64,000 bases of DNA from Paramacrobiotus metropolitanus. Taxonomy: Eukaryota > Tardigrada > Eutardigrada > Parachela > Macrobiotidae. The notes beneath the pieces were generated by a model. The model made no database searches. It was not told the DNA's origin and was given only the letters and a program-made list of their open reading frames with translations. The translations under genes and the position numbers were made by a program. The DNA lies in assembly GCF_019649055.1 (NCBI RefSeq), contig NW_026570267.1, forward strand, positions 930,001 to 994,000, written 5' to 3'. Each line of letters starts with the position of its first letter. Within the stretch, counting starts at the first letter, position 1. Shown here piece after piece: positions 21,526 to 32,168 of this stretch.

Positions 21526-24500
21526 ATCTTATCGACATGCATCTGGAAGGTTGCGGGTCCGTTACAGACTCCGAACGGCATCCGGTTAAACCTGTACATG
21601 CCTTTTGGCGTAACGAAGGTGGTCATGTCCTTCGAGGCTTCGTCCATTGGGATCTGCCAAAAACCGGATTGGCAATCCACCTTGCCGTAGTATTCCATCC
21701 CGGCGCACTTGTCCAGTAGCTCATCCGGGTTTGGGAAAGGGTAGTTGTTCTTCTTGGTTACTGCGTTCAACTTGATGTAGTTGATGCAGAACCTGGTTCC
21801 GACGGAGCCGTCCGGGTTCTTCTTGGCTGCCAGGACCACGGGGAAGCTCCATGCTGCGTCGGAGGGTTCAATCACTCCTTGGTCCAGCATCTCTTGGACG
21901 TGCTTGGAGATGAACTCACGACCCTTCCAACTGGTTCTAGTTGGGTTCATTTTTATAGGCTTTGCACCTTGGACGTCGATGACGTGGGTGACTCCCTTGA
22001 CGTCACCGTAGGGTCGTTTTGAGGTTGGAAAGACGAGCCGATACTCCCATGCGATGTCCCGTAGAACTTGTCGCTGCTCATCGGTTAAGTTCTCACCGAG
22101 CTTCATGGAGTTGATGGCTTTCTTTTGTTCTTCGACGGTTACCGGGTTTTCGTCACCTTCTTGGGTAAGTCTGACCCGGGCCTTTCGATCATCCGTCATA
22201 TGTTCGTACGGCTCGACCCGGCCCATTGGGGTTCCTTTCCGGATGGTTATGTCCTTATTAGTATGGTTTGCCACAAGGATGGTGAACTTCTTCCCGTCAT
22301 GTGGGGTCGGACCATCCTTCATCTCGATACCTTCCGCTAAGGCTTCCTCCGAGCCGAGGTACATTAGGTACTTGTTCTTAGCGGGGTCAACTTCTATGTC
22401 GAGGGTTACCGTAACTTCGACGATAGCTCTGGGTAGTAGCTGGACCTTCTGTTGGGTCCGTACCGTAGTGGCGTCATATTGTGTCGTCCTCGGTAAACTG
22501 TATGGCCGGTCTCCATGTTGTGAGACTCGGGCTACTCCCATCGGGATTTCCCATTCAATCCCTTCATTGTCGGGTTCGAACTCGTAGTTGTCACTGTAGT
22601 GCATGTATCCGATCTTCGCACCCCTTCGGAGTACCTGGTTATACTCGGTCACGTTCTGGACCTTGATCCATGCGGTGTCGCAGGTTGGTCGGATCTCAAT
22701 CGTGTCTTCGATCGGCCGAACTCCGGAGTGCTTCCGCCGGAAGGATTCGAAATGGATATCCCGGTGAGGGGCCATGCTCTTAAGGGTTCGCACCAGTACG
22801 GCACAGGTTGAGAAGGGTGGTAGGGGACACTTGTTCTCAACGAACACGGGCTGTCGGTCTTCGTCCTTATCCTCGGTATGGAGCTGAAGACGATTGACGG
22901 TTGGGCCTGTAGCTATTGGCTTCGGCCTCCGTACTCGTTTCCATGGGTTATAGACGGTCTTCTCGGACTTAGTCTGTCGTACCGAGGCTGCCTTCGGTTT
23001 AACCGGGGCTCCATCTGGACTTGTATTTTTATCGGGTTCAATCGGGTTACCTCCGACGAGTGTCGCCTGTTGGGCAATCTGTTCGTCGTCGGTCTGAGAT
23101 ACCCGTTGTCCCGCCACACGGACGTCGTACGTGGGACTACCTTCCGAGGATTCAGCTTCGGAGGTGTTAGGGTCCTGTTCCAGGCCCGTATCACTAGACG
23201 TAGCCGAGGTTACTGGGCTGTCAGCCGGGTGAGAAACCGTAATTGCGGTTAACTCAGCCCGTTGTTGGCCCGAGCCTTCATTCTGGGGTTGCTGGGCTCC
23301 TTTTGAAGGTTCGTTGCCGGACGATCCACCTTTTGAGGGTTCGTCCGGGGGTGTATCGATTCCTACCCATCGAACTGAAGGGTCGAAGCCGATATCATTA
23401 TCGTCGTCGTCATCAGAGGTATCCGATGAGTTGTTATCTGAAGGGTCGGATGGCTCATTATCGGAGTCAGTGTCCGGTGAGTCACTTGTGCTTTGTACAT
23501 CCGAGGCTTCCGAGTCCCAATCTCCGAATTCGTCGGCTTCGCCTTCCTCCGCTGTTCCGGCGGATGGTCCAAGTAGACCGTCAGTAACCCTAATTGAGGT
23601 CTGCTGAGTCGGTCCTTCCCACCTTCCCGGTTCGGGAGGTCCAGGGGATGGTGGCCTACCATGCTCCCAGACTTCTTCATTCCGAGTTCTGAGGGCTTGG
23701 ACGATCGCTCCGTTATTTTCGTGGCAGATCGGGCATTCCAGGGCCATATATTCTTGATCCGGGGCTTGTGCCCGTGTATTAGCTAGGCGGCCCTCATTTT
23801 GTGGGTGCACAGCCTCGGCTAGCCTTACTTTCTTGGCCTGGTGCCAGTTACAAGGCTCGATCGGAGGTTCAGAGTGCGGCACGACCCTAGTTATACGGGT
23901 GTCTTCGCCGTATCGACTCCAAAAGGTGGCAGTATCCAGGGTACCGAAGTGGTAAGGGTCCCGAAAGTGCCACATAAGGCGTCGGCCCAATTCATGGGAC
24001 TGGATTTCCAGTACCGCCGGTGTGGGGAGCTGGTGTTCCACATATTGTGCGTGGAGTACAATCCGCTCCTCTTCCCACTCGATGATTTCTTCTTCTAAGG
24101 CCTCCGTTAGGTTGATTACCTCTTGGCATTCCTCCCTTGCGGCTCGGATCTGATCATCCGTCCTTGCGCCGACTCGATCAAGTGCGAGTCTTATACCGAC
24201 TGTTCGGGTTTCAAGGAGGTGTCGAATGCCGGAGAACCAGGTTCGGTACCTTTGGTTAAGTATACCAGAGGCCGGTGCCTCTGGTATCGGGATAGACTTC
24301 AGTATCCCTCGGACTGGTTCCAATCGGGTCGTCCGTACTTTCGCCAAGTATTGTTCGATGGCGTTATGGATCTGCAGCTCCGTTACGAGGCTTCGTTCGG
24401 TATCCGAGCATTGCGGACAGATCGGGGGTCCGGCGTTCATCGGGTGATCAAGCCGATTTATCCGAGCCTCATTCGCTGCCGTGCCCGATGCCTCTGGTAT

Positions 24501-25949
24501 CGGGATAGGCTGCACTACACCCGAAGATGGGTTCCGCTGACCCTCGTTGGGGGTCGTTGGCGCCCGGGTGAAGACAAACTTGGAGTGCAGGTAGTCGCAT
24601 CCAAGAAGTACAGGGACGTCCGAGTTATTGGGTTGGACGTGGAAGGTATGGGGACTGGTGAATCCTTGCAAGGTTACCGGTACGGTACAGCAATGGGTTA
24701 CCATAAAGGCGACTTGTCCGCCGACACCAAGTATTTTGGTGAAGTACCCCAGGGATTCAAGTTTGAGATTGTTGGTCCGGCAGAAACGCTCCTCTATTAG
24801 GGATGTTTCGGCTCCGGTGTCCAACATGGCCGTGGTTGTGACCGGTCCAATTTGAACTTCATGTGTCCATGCCCGGACCACCTTCGGTCGTTCGGTGGAC
24901 TGTTGGATCGTTACCTCTCGGATGGTCACTTCGACCAGAATTAAAATTGTCGTTGGTCCGCCGGGGACACTATTGGTGTCCGCGCGCGGCGGTAATAAGA
25001 TTCTGTCCAACCTCGGTAGGTCAACTCCGTCTTGTGGGTTGACCTCCGAGGGTCGGTGTGGACTTAGTCGTTCTGCCGGGGCTGGTAAGCCTGGTAGCCC
25101 AGATGGAACTTCCTTAAACGAGTGACTCGCTTCCGGACGGTTAGCTACTCCGTCCATCAACGATTCGGCGGTTTCCACCGGGTATATCCGGCTTGCTATT
25201 CGTTCTTCCATGGATGGTTGACCCTCTCGTAAGGTTGAGAGGTTGTATTGCATGTTAAAGAACGTCCGCGATCCGGTTACAGTTCGTGCCGGTTGTCGCT
25301 GGAAGAGGTCCGCTTCCTGCTGCAGACAGTAGGCGGGTACCTGTGCCCCCAAAGGTACTGCTTCCCAGTCTTCGAAGTACTCCGTTACTTCGTCGGTCGG
25401 AGCCTCCGGCCGTCTACCTGGTTGGCCTACCAAGGACGGTTCAGGCGTCATTCTGACGTCCTGCGAGGTTGCGGGTCGGCGTCCCGATTCTCCGCTGAGC
25501 CCGTGGCTCGTAATGCCTAATTGGGCACCGAGCCGTCCGGGCAGCCTGGTGACGTTTCTCGTCCCGGCTTGTCGGGTCCGGTTTCTCCGGCCGACATCCC
25601 CGGCTTCACCTTCTGGGCCTGGGGGTCCGGGCACGTTCTCTGTCCCAGCTGCCGATCGGATCCAAGTTCCTTGGCCGATCCTCCCAGGTACCTGTTCTGG
25701 TCCGGGAGCCGCATTATCGGCGTGGCGAGGTTCGGGTCGATTCTCCGAGTATCCGAACCGGGGATGTTCGGCGCCGAGTTGGGCTGCCGTCCCCGCCGCT
25801 AAAATTCTAGCGGACTCGCTGACCGTTGCGGAGGCTAAGTCCTCGTTGAGGTTCCGAGTTGTGTCCAAAGGGTTATTCCGGTAAGTAGGGTTATCCTTAT
25901 CCGGTGGTTCTGTTGGATGGCAGAGGTCGAATGAGTCACCGGAGCTCAT
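21420..25949 (-). pseudogene. pol: pol part 1: retropepsin, linker and N-terminal RT
   Basis: Uninterrupted 1,509-codon frame from ATG 25949. It is also open upstream, overlapping gag in the -1 frame. Residues about 340-450 are an aspartic protease with the DTG triad (AMLDTGAETSL, about residue 377) and a VPVLLGCDYL flap-side motif. A linker follows with two CxxC pairs (CPQC, CPIC), a coiled coil and a long acidic Ser/Asp tract. A beta-rich pre-RT domain (KDITIRKGTPMGRVE) precedes RT. RT begins with GVIEPSDAAWSFPVVLAAKK and keeps the first catalytic Asp (KVDCQSGFWQI) and the MPFGVCNGPATFQ box. The true frame is lost near 21525, where the YxDD box should be, so polymerase activity is not expected. 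Confidence 0.85.
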
Positions 25950-25967
25950 CGACCTTAGGCGTTTCCC
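25924..25967 (-). promoter_or_regulatory. Programmed -1 ribosomal frameshift signal, gag to pol
   Basis: On the element strand the last gag codons are CAG GGA AAC GCC TAA. They contain the heptamer G GGA AAC (25961-25967) in the correct X XXY YYZ phase. A 5-nt spacer follows, then the stem AGGTCGATGAG (25945-25955), a 9-nt loop and the partner CTCATTCGACCT (25924-25935), pairing with a single bulged base. A -1 slip moves ribosomes exactly into the protease/RT frame, which is open across this point. Slippery site, spacing and stem-loop match known retroviral and retrotransposon signals. Function is inferred. Confidence 0.75.
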
Positions 25968-28900
25968 TGGGATGTACCCGGGACAGGCCCGCCAACTGCC
26001 GGTTGGTATCCGCCCGGGCCCCTATTGGGGGCCGGGGACGGCGGCAGTTGCGGCCGTTGGGCTGGGGGCGGGTTTGCCAATGGGGGTCGACCACCATTCT
26101 CGGGGTTCCCTCCGTTTCCCTGGCCAGGCTGCCGGTTAGGGCTGCCTTGGCCGCCGAATCCGCCGGCATTCTGCTGACGGGGGCGCGAAGGCGGTACGAT
26201 GTTCGGGTAGTTCTGATTTGCCGAGCCTAATGGCCATCCATTATCGTACCGGTACCTCCAGTCCATGTACCATCTCCGGTTTGGGTTGTCTTCCAGCCGG
26301 AGGTTGGCGTAGCCACAACTCGCTTGGTTGTGGTTGCCCCATAGGCAGTGACCACAGGAAAATATTCCGTCCTGGGTCCACTGGAAGAACTTGGCTTCCA
26401 TCCGATCGACGTAGGTTGCCTGCTGGCGAGCCTCCTGCTGTGGTGTCCGAGGCTGCCGTTGCACATTCTGGGGCTGGCCGCCTCCACCCGCGCGGTTGCC
26501 GAAGTTTCCGCGGCCGCGATTCCCGCCGCCACGTCTTCCGCCGGAGCCACCATATTGTGAGGCTCCTCCGCGTCCATATCCGCCTCCGAAGCCATACCCC
26601 TGGTTCTGAGGTTGGCCGTAGCCGGAGTTCTGGCCATAGCCCTGTTGGGGCTGGCCATAGCCGGGGCTCCGAGGCTGGCTTTAGCCTGTTGGGGCTGGCC
26701 ATAGCCGGAGTAACCCTGGCTCTGTGGTTGGCCGTAGCCGGGGCTCCGAGGCTGACTCGGTTGGCCGCTATTTCCATAGGCTGGCGGCGTGACCATGGTC
26801 CCTGTTGGGGCTCGGTTCAGGTTCATCGCCGCCATTGCCGCCCAAGTCTGTTCGATCTGACCACGGGCTTGAGGGGGAGGTGTCGCCGGAGGGCTCTGTC
26901 GGTGGAGCCCCGGTTGCACGTTCTGGTAACCTGGCGAGTTGGGTTGGATGTATCCGGGAGCCGGTTGAGTCACAGGAACTGGAGTTGCCGTCCTGACAGT
27001 GATGTAGTTGGTGGAATTGCCACCTTTAACTACCTGGTACATCGGCTTTCCCCGGGTGAAGTCCCGTACATAGTCCCGGAACTCACGCGTCGTCTTCGGC
27101 ATTCGGACGTTCAGAGCTGCCTGAAGGATTGGCTCCGTGACGTTCGTCCGCAGGCAGAATACCGCCAATTCATCGGTGAGGTTGCCTCGTTGTTTGAGGT
27201 TATTATGGCGTCATAGTACTGCTCGGGGGTCTCTTGCCCCAGCATGTACTTTCTGGTGGTGATGTCCGCCACCGCTGTGACCTGCTTGTCCGGGTCCATG
27301 AACCGGGCGCAAATTGCTGCAGCCAGTAGTCGACTGTCCATCCGTTTTCTTCGGGTTCCAGAGTTGACTGGTTCTGGTACCATTCCAGGGCTTGTCCAGT
27401 AAGGGCGCCCTCTAACTCCGTCATAAAGGCTACGTCCGTCATTGCGACGCCGTCAGCCTCCGAGCGATAGATTCGCCGGATCTTTGTGATCCAGCCTTCC
27501 ACCTTGGCCCCGTCGCCGTTGAACTTCGGCAACTCTGCCCGATTCTTCCGAGCCAAGATCCGGTTGTTACGCTCTTCATATCGGCGCCGGCATTCCTCGT
27601 AGCCTTCCTGTCGGGCTTGAGCAATGTCTTGCTCATCGGGTGGTGGGGTCTGGCGCTGTTGAACCGCCGGCATCGCCTGTTGGGCTACCGGAGGATTCCA
27701 GGCCACTGGGTAGGCCGCTTGCTGGTTCTGCGCAGCCGGGGCGGGTTGAGGTGGGTAGGGTTGTGGTTGGGGTTGAGGGTATGGGTAACCAGGGGGTGCC
27801 GGCTGGGGCTGTCCAGGTCCAGGCGGAGGATTCTGCGCTCCATACCCCTGGTTCGGTGGCGGGTTTGGTGCCACATACCCAGGCATCCTCTGAAGGACTC
27901 TGTTGTGGTCAAGCCACATCCCCGGTGGTATAACCACATATTGGTCAGCCTGGGGCACCGGACCTATTGGGTCCATAATGCCTTGCCGAGGCTGATAGGG
28001 TCCGTTGCCAACAGCGCCAGGGCCAACCAGACCTTTTGGGTCACGGTTTGGCCGAGGCTGCTGTGGTGCGTTATCCGGATATCCGGGGCGTACCGGGTCA
28101 GCCCAATTGCGCTGCCCTGCCGATACAGGTTGAACTTCGATCCTCGGCGGGTACGTGTTCTGGGAGCCCGAACGTTGTCGGTCCCGGTTGGAATTCCCCG
28201 AATTAGGCTGTGAGCCTCCCGCCGAAGCGTTTGTCGGCGGTCGGAGTCCCATGCCAGATCCGTTTACCGGGGCTCGGGGGTTCGAGCCTCGGGGCTGGTC
28301 CTGTCCGGTTGAAGTCGATGCTACGGGCCTAGTGCCGGTTGAGAACATCGTTGTTATAGATGTTCCTCCGTAGGCCGTAGTCGTTGTGGTAGTTGATTGG
28401 GTCGGTGCATTGGGGGTAGCCGTCGAAGTGTTTCGTTCCGGCTCCGGGGCTGTCGGTACCAACGGCGGCCTCGGTGTAGGTCCAACCGAAGGTTCATTCC
28501 GAAGCATTCCGACCTGATAGATTTGACTTTCGAGAGCCCCCGTTTGACCTGTTGGGTTTAGCAGGGGGTTGTCTCGACGCAGGTAGTCATCAATCTGCTG
28601 ACATTTATCCTGCTCTTGGGTAGTCCGGTAGGACGGGGGTTGCTCGGTCATGGAGTCCTCGAGGTAGGTCTTTTCCTCCTTAAGGCACGCGACTTCGATG
28701 TCCAGGTCTTCTCGTTCCTGGACCAGCTGATTGTACTTGTCGCACAAACCGGTGTATTTGTTGGTTACGTCCGTGGTGAAGTCGTAAAGTTCCTGTTGGT
28801 ACTTTAGGAGACAGTCTTTATCCATCTCCCATTGGGTTTTCTCGGACTCGAGTTGTGTGATCCGGGCTCGTTGAGCCTCAATGACCGCGAGATTTTCGAC

Positions 28901-31132
28901 GCGAGCCTGTTCGAACCGGGCTGTTTCATTCTGAAGATGGGTGGTGAGGGCGAGGATCTGCTGGCCAAGTTGGGCCTGGCATAGCCGAAGGTCTACGGCT
29001 ATACCCTCCGGGTCGTTCTGGTTCAGCCGGAGGTTCTCCTAAGCTGTCCGGAGGAAGTCGAGTTCCGAATTTAGTTCATCGATCTCCCCCTCCAGGCCGA
29101 TGATGCCCTGCTTAAGGTGATGGTTCTCCTCGCGGTACTCCACCCGGTCGAACATCTTGTGGAGTTCCGCCGAGCCAGCCTCGGAGTAGCCGAGGGCCTG
29201 TAACCGCTGCTCCAAGTCTTGGCGCAGGGTGGCCACTTCGGCCCGAGACTGCTCCAGCATGTCCCGGAGTCTAGTGACTTCGGCTTGTTCATGACGGCAG
29301 GGCTCCTCAGTTACTTGCACTTGGGCCTCTAACCGTTCGATCTCCTGGGTAAGGTCGTCAATGACGGTGTTCGCACGTTCAAGTTCGTCAGTGAGCCTCT
29401 TGCGCTCCTGCTTGTGCGATGCTGCCGTCTGGGACAAGACGTTCTCCGTCGATTCGACGATGTTTGTTCGGCCAAGAGCTGGTTTTGCAGCTCGTATATC
29501 CGTTGACGGAGGACCTGTGGGTTGTCGATCTTCTCCGGTGGGGTCTTGGTCAGGTACCGTCGGAGTGCATAGTTCGAGGCTCCGATGTGTGAGCCTGGAT
29601 GTTGCTTCGGTGACGGAAACCTGAAGCCCTTTCTGCTGTCCGGACGCTCGGTCACCTTATTGGGTAACACGGTTGCGTCGAAGACATCGTCGGTCGGTGA
29701 TGGAGTCTTATCAGCCCCGAGGTTCGAGGGTTCGAACATCGGTGGTGTGGCCGGAAGGTCCGAGGTTGGCTTCGCGACCTTCGGTGAAGCCGATTTCGAC
29801 TTCAGCTGTGAGTGCAGGCTTCAATCCGGCTGGCTCGGGCTGGCGTAGGTTCACTGCCGGGGGTTTTGGGTTTCGGGGATGACGGTCCGCCAGCCGAGGT
29901 TAAGTTAACCTCGGTAACCGAACCCTCAACCTCGCCCGTGGAGGTTGCAACCGACGAAATCCGGAATTTGACCGGGGAAACGGCTTTTTTAGCCGAGGAA
30001 GTGGGGGTTGCCGGCCGGGTCTTGGGTGTTCCAACCTGTTGGGTCGGAGTCCGGGCCCCGGTGTTGGGGGTCCGAGCCTCGGTGTCCGAGGCTCGAGCCT
30101 CGGTGTTCGAGGTTCTAGCCGACTGCAACCTTCCCGTTGAAGATTTTGAAGTCCCCGAGGTCGGCTTCGATGAGTTCGAAGTCCGAGTTGGAGTCCCGGT
30201 AAGAGTCCTCGGGTCCGGTGTGGTCGCTTTCGGAGTCCCCGAAGGTCGCTTCGGGTCCGGCGACGTCGATTTCCGGTTGTTGTCCGAAGATTTTGGGTTG
30301 TTGCCCGTTGGTTTGGGGCTTTGAGCCAGGGTCAGTGGGGACTTAGTCGGTGAACCCGCCTTGTAAGTCACCCCCCGAGTCGGTGATGCCGGACCCTTCA
30401 TTTGGCTCGGGCTCATCTGGCCTTGCCTCGGTTTCGGTCCAGCCATGCCGCCCTGTTGGGGCTGCACAGGGTCACCCATGTCTGGTGACACCTCGGAGCT
30501 ACTTAGCGCCGGGCTCGAGGCTCCATGGTCCGGGGTGATGGCCGGAAAGAAGACTGGCGAGGCACCTGTTGGGTGCACAAGTCCAGCCGCAGGCTCGGAG
30601 TTCGCAATTTGACCTATTGGGTCATGCAGAACTTCCGGCTCAGCCTGTGGTAGCTCGAGGAACGTCCGGTCGTGTGCGTCTCGAAGCTATCCTCCGGCGA
30701 TTGGGTGGAGTCGTTCGCAAGGATCCGCGCATCTCGCTTCTCCTTGGCCGATTTGGTCGACTGGTTGGATTTGCCGGACTTACTCGATTGGTTGGAGTCC
30801 GACGAGTGAGGGTCGCTACCCGGGCCTGCATGGCGGAAGGTGTATCCGCCTGCATAGTCACGTCGGGCGTAGCCTTGGTCGAACTTCCGTTCGTACGGAT
30901 TCTCTCGACCGGACATCTTCGGTGGTAGCTCTATGGGAGCTGTGAAGTAGCCTCCGGGTTGTCCCTTCGGCCAAAAAGTCAGACTATCCCTATTGGGGAC
31001 TTGTCCGAAGCTGATGAGGCTTTTTGCCTGTTGAAGGTCCGAGGGCCCGGTGGGGGGGCTAAGGTCCGGTGGGGTGGCAGAGGTCCGGTGGGGTGAGGGG
31101 TGATGGTGTGGGTGGGCTTGTACTACTTGCAA
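25955..31132 (-). pseudogene. gag: gag of the giant element, very long, frameshifted
   Basis: Coding continuity runs from 31132 to the TAA at 25955, about 1,700 codons, much longer than usual Ty3 gag. Order: a Ser/Pro/Thr-rich disordered N-terminus, a long coiled coil (about 28600-29480), a Pro/Gln/Tyr-rich linker, a capsid-like region (about 27100-27540; LPKFNGDGAKVEGWITKIRR, GALTGQALEWYQN), an RGG/GYGQ-rich stretch, then a perfect CX2CX4HX4C zinc knuckle at 26318-26359. Breaks: frame changes near 30660, 29815, 29465, 27315, 27195 and 26680, plus in-frame TAG at 29039 and TAA at 26681. Coding clearly resumes after each break. Some N-terminal frame changes could instead mark separate small ORFs. 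Gag should form the particle and bind RNA through the knuckle. Confidence 0.8.
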
Positions 31133-32168
31133 CTCAGTACTGTTGTCAATACAGGATACAGCTTACGTACGTCCTATACTACAGCACTGACCGCTATGAC
31201 GTCACACACCGTTAAGTGGTCTTGCGGATTACTGCCTACGTCACGATTCTGCGCGCCGCGTGCAAAATTCCAAAAAACAGTGACTCACTACGGACTTATA
31301 ACATAGGGAATCTCCCCGTTATCCTGATTGGTCGGATTTTAATATGGTAAATCGGCCGTCGTGGCGTCACAATTATTTTAAATTTTGAATTAATTATTTT
31401 TCCACTTTAGAAAAATTCCGAAAAATGAAGAAAAATTCAAGAAAAATTTTTTAGCCGGCCAAGAATTAGTTTAGCCGGGGGAAATTAGTTCCCTTAATTT
31501 TCTAGAGGTTCAGAAAGGTTGATAACCGAGGCTCAGAGGGTCTACACCGAGGCTCGAGGGTCCGGCCTAGTAAGGCTGGCTAACCCTATTTTTACCCGTA
31601 AAAAGATGTTTTAAGCCCGTTTTATCCGGGTGAAAATAAGTTTTAGCCGGCCAAATTACTTTTGGTCCGGTGAAAGATGAAAATGCCCTGCTATATCGGG
31701 TCTTTAGAGGCTCTACGAGGCTTACCGAGGGTCAGTCGACCCTATTTACCGGGTAAATCCACGTGAGTCCGCTTGTTGATCCGGTAAATCCCGCGCTGTT
31801 AAAGTTGCGGGTGCCACTTAAGGCAAAGGCGACCCCGATTGTTGAGGTTGGGAGGGTCCGCGAGGGTCCGCTGGGTCCGTGCCGTCCGTTCCGTCCGGGG
31901 ATCCGCGGTTACCGCTAATCAACCCGGGCAAAGTCCGTCCGAGGGTTGTCTCTGCGAGGAACGTTCCGTCCACGCGTAAGAAGAGGGTCTGCCGAGGCTT
32001 TCTGCTCGCAAGAGAGAGAAAAGAGACCAGACCGTTCTGGCTGGCGGCGATCAGATGGGGATGGGAACCGTTGGTTCTCCCCTGTCTTCACGTCGGCCGT
32101 TACGGATGTAAGTCTACACCGTGGTCTTAAAGGGTCCGTTGAAGGAAAAACTCAACGATATGCTATCA
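31133..32168 (-). other. 5' leader of the giant element
   Basis: About 1 kb between the 5' LTR and the first gag reading frame. The sequence directly after the LTR on the element strand is TGATAGCATATCGTTGAG. It does not begin with TGG and I cannot match it to a tRNA 3' end. The leader contains AT-rich and CCGAGGCTC-rich blocks and no convincing ORF. Confidence 0.6.

Noticed and set aside
12189-29041. TAA/TAG reassigned to Gln in the host
   Set aside because: Host genes use TAA as genuine stops (PRMT5 at 58141, the 5' gene at 2184) and show no internal in-frame TAA or TAG.
9683-30928. Many plus-strand open frames of 60-330 codons across the giant element (for example 26218-27216, 24123-24800, 12582-12995)
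   Set aside because: They are shadows of GC-rich minus-strand coding. They have no domains and are antisense to recognisable gag, protease, RT and extra ORFs.
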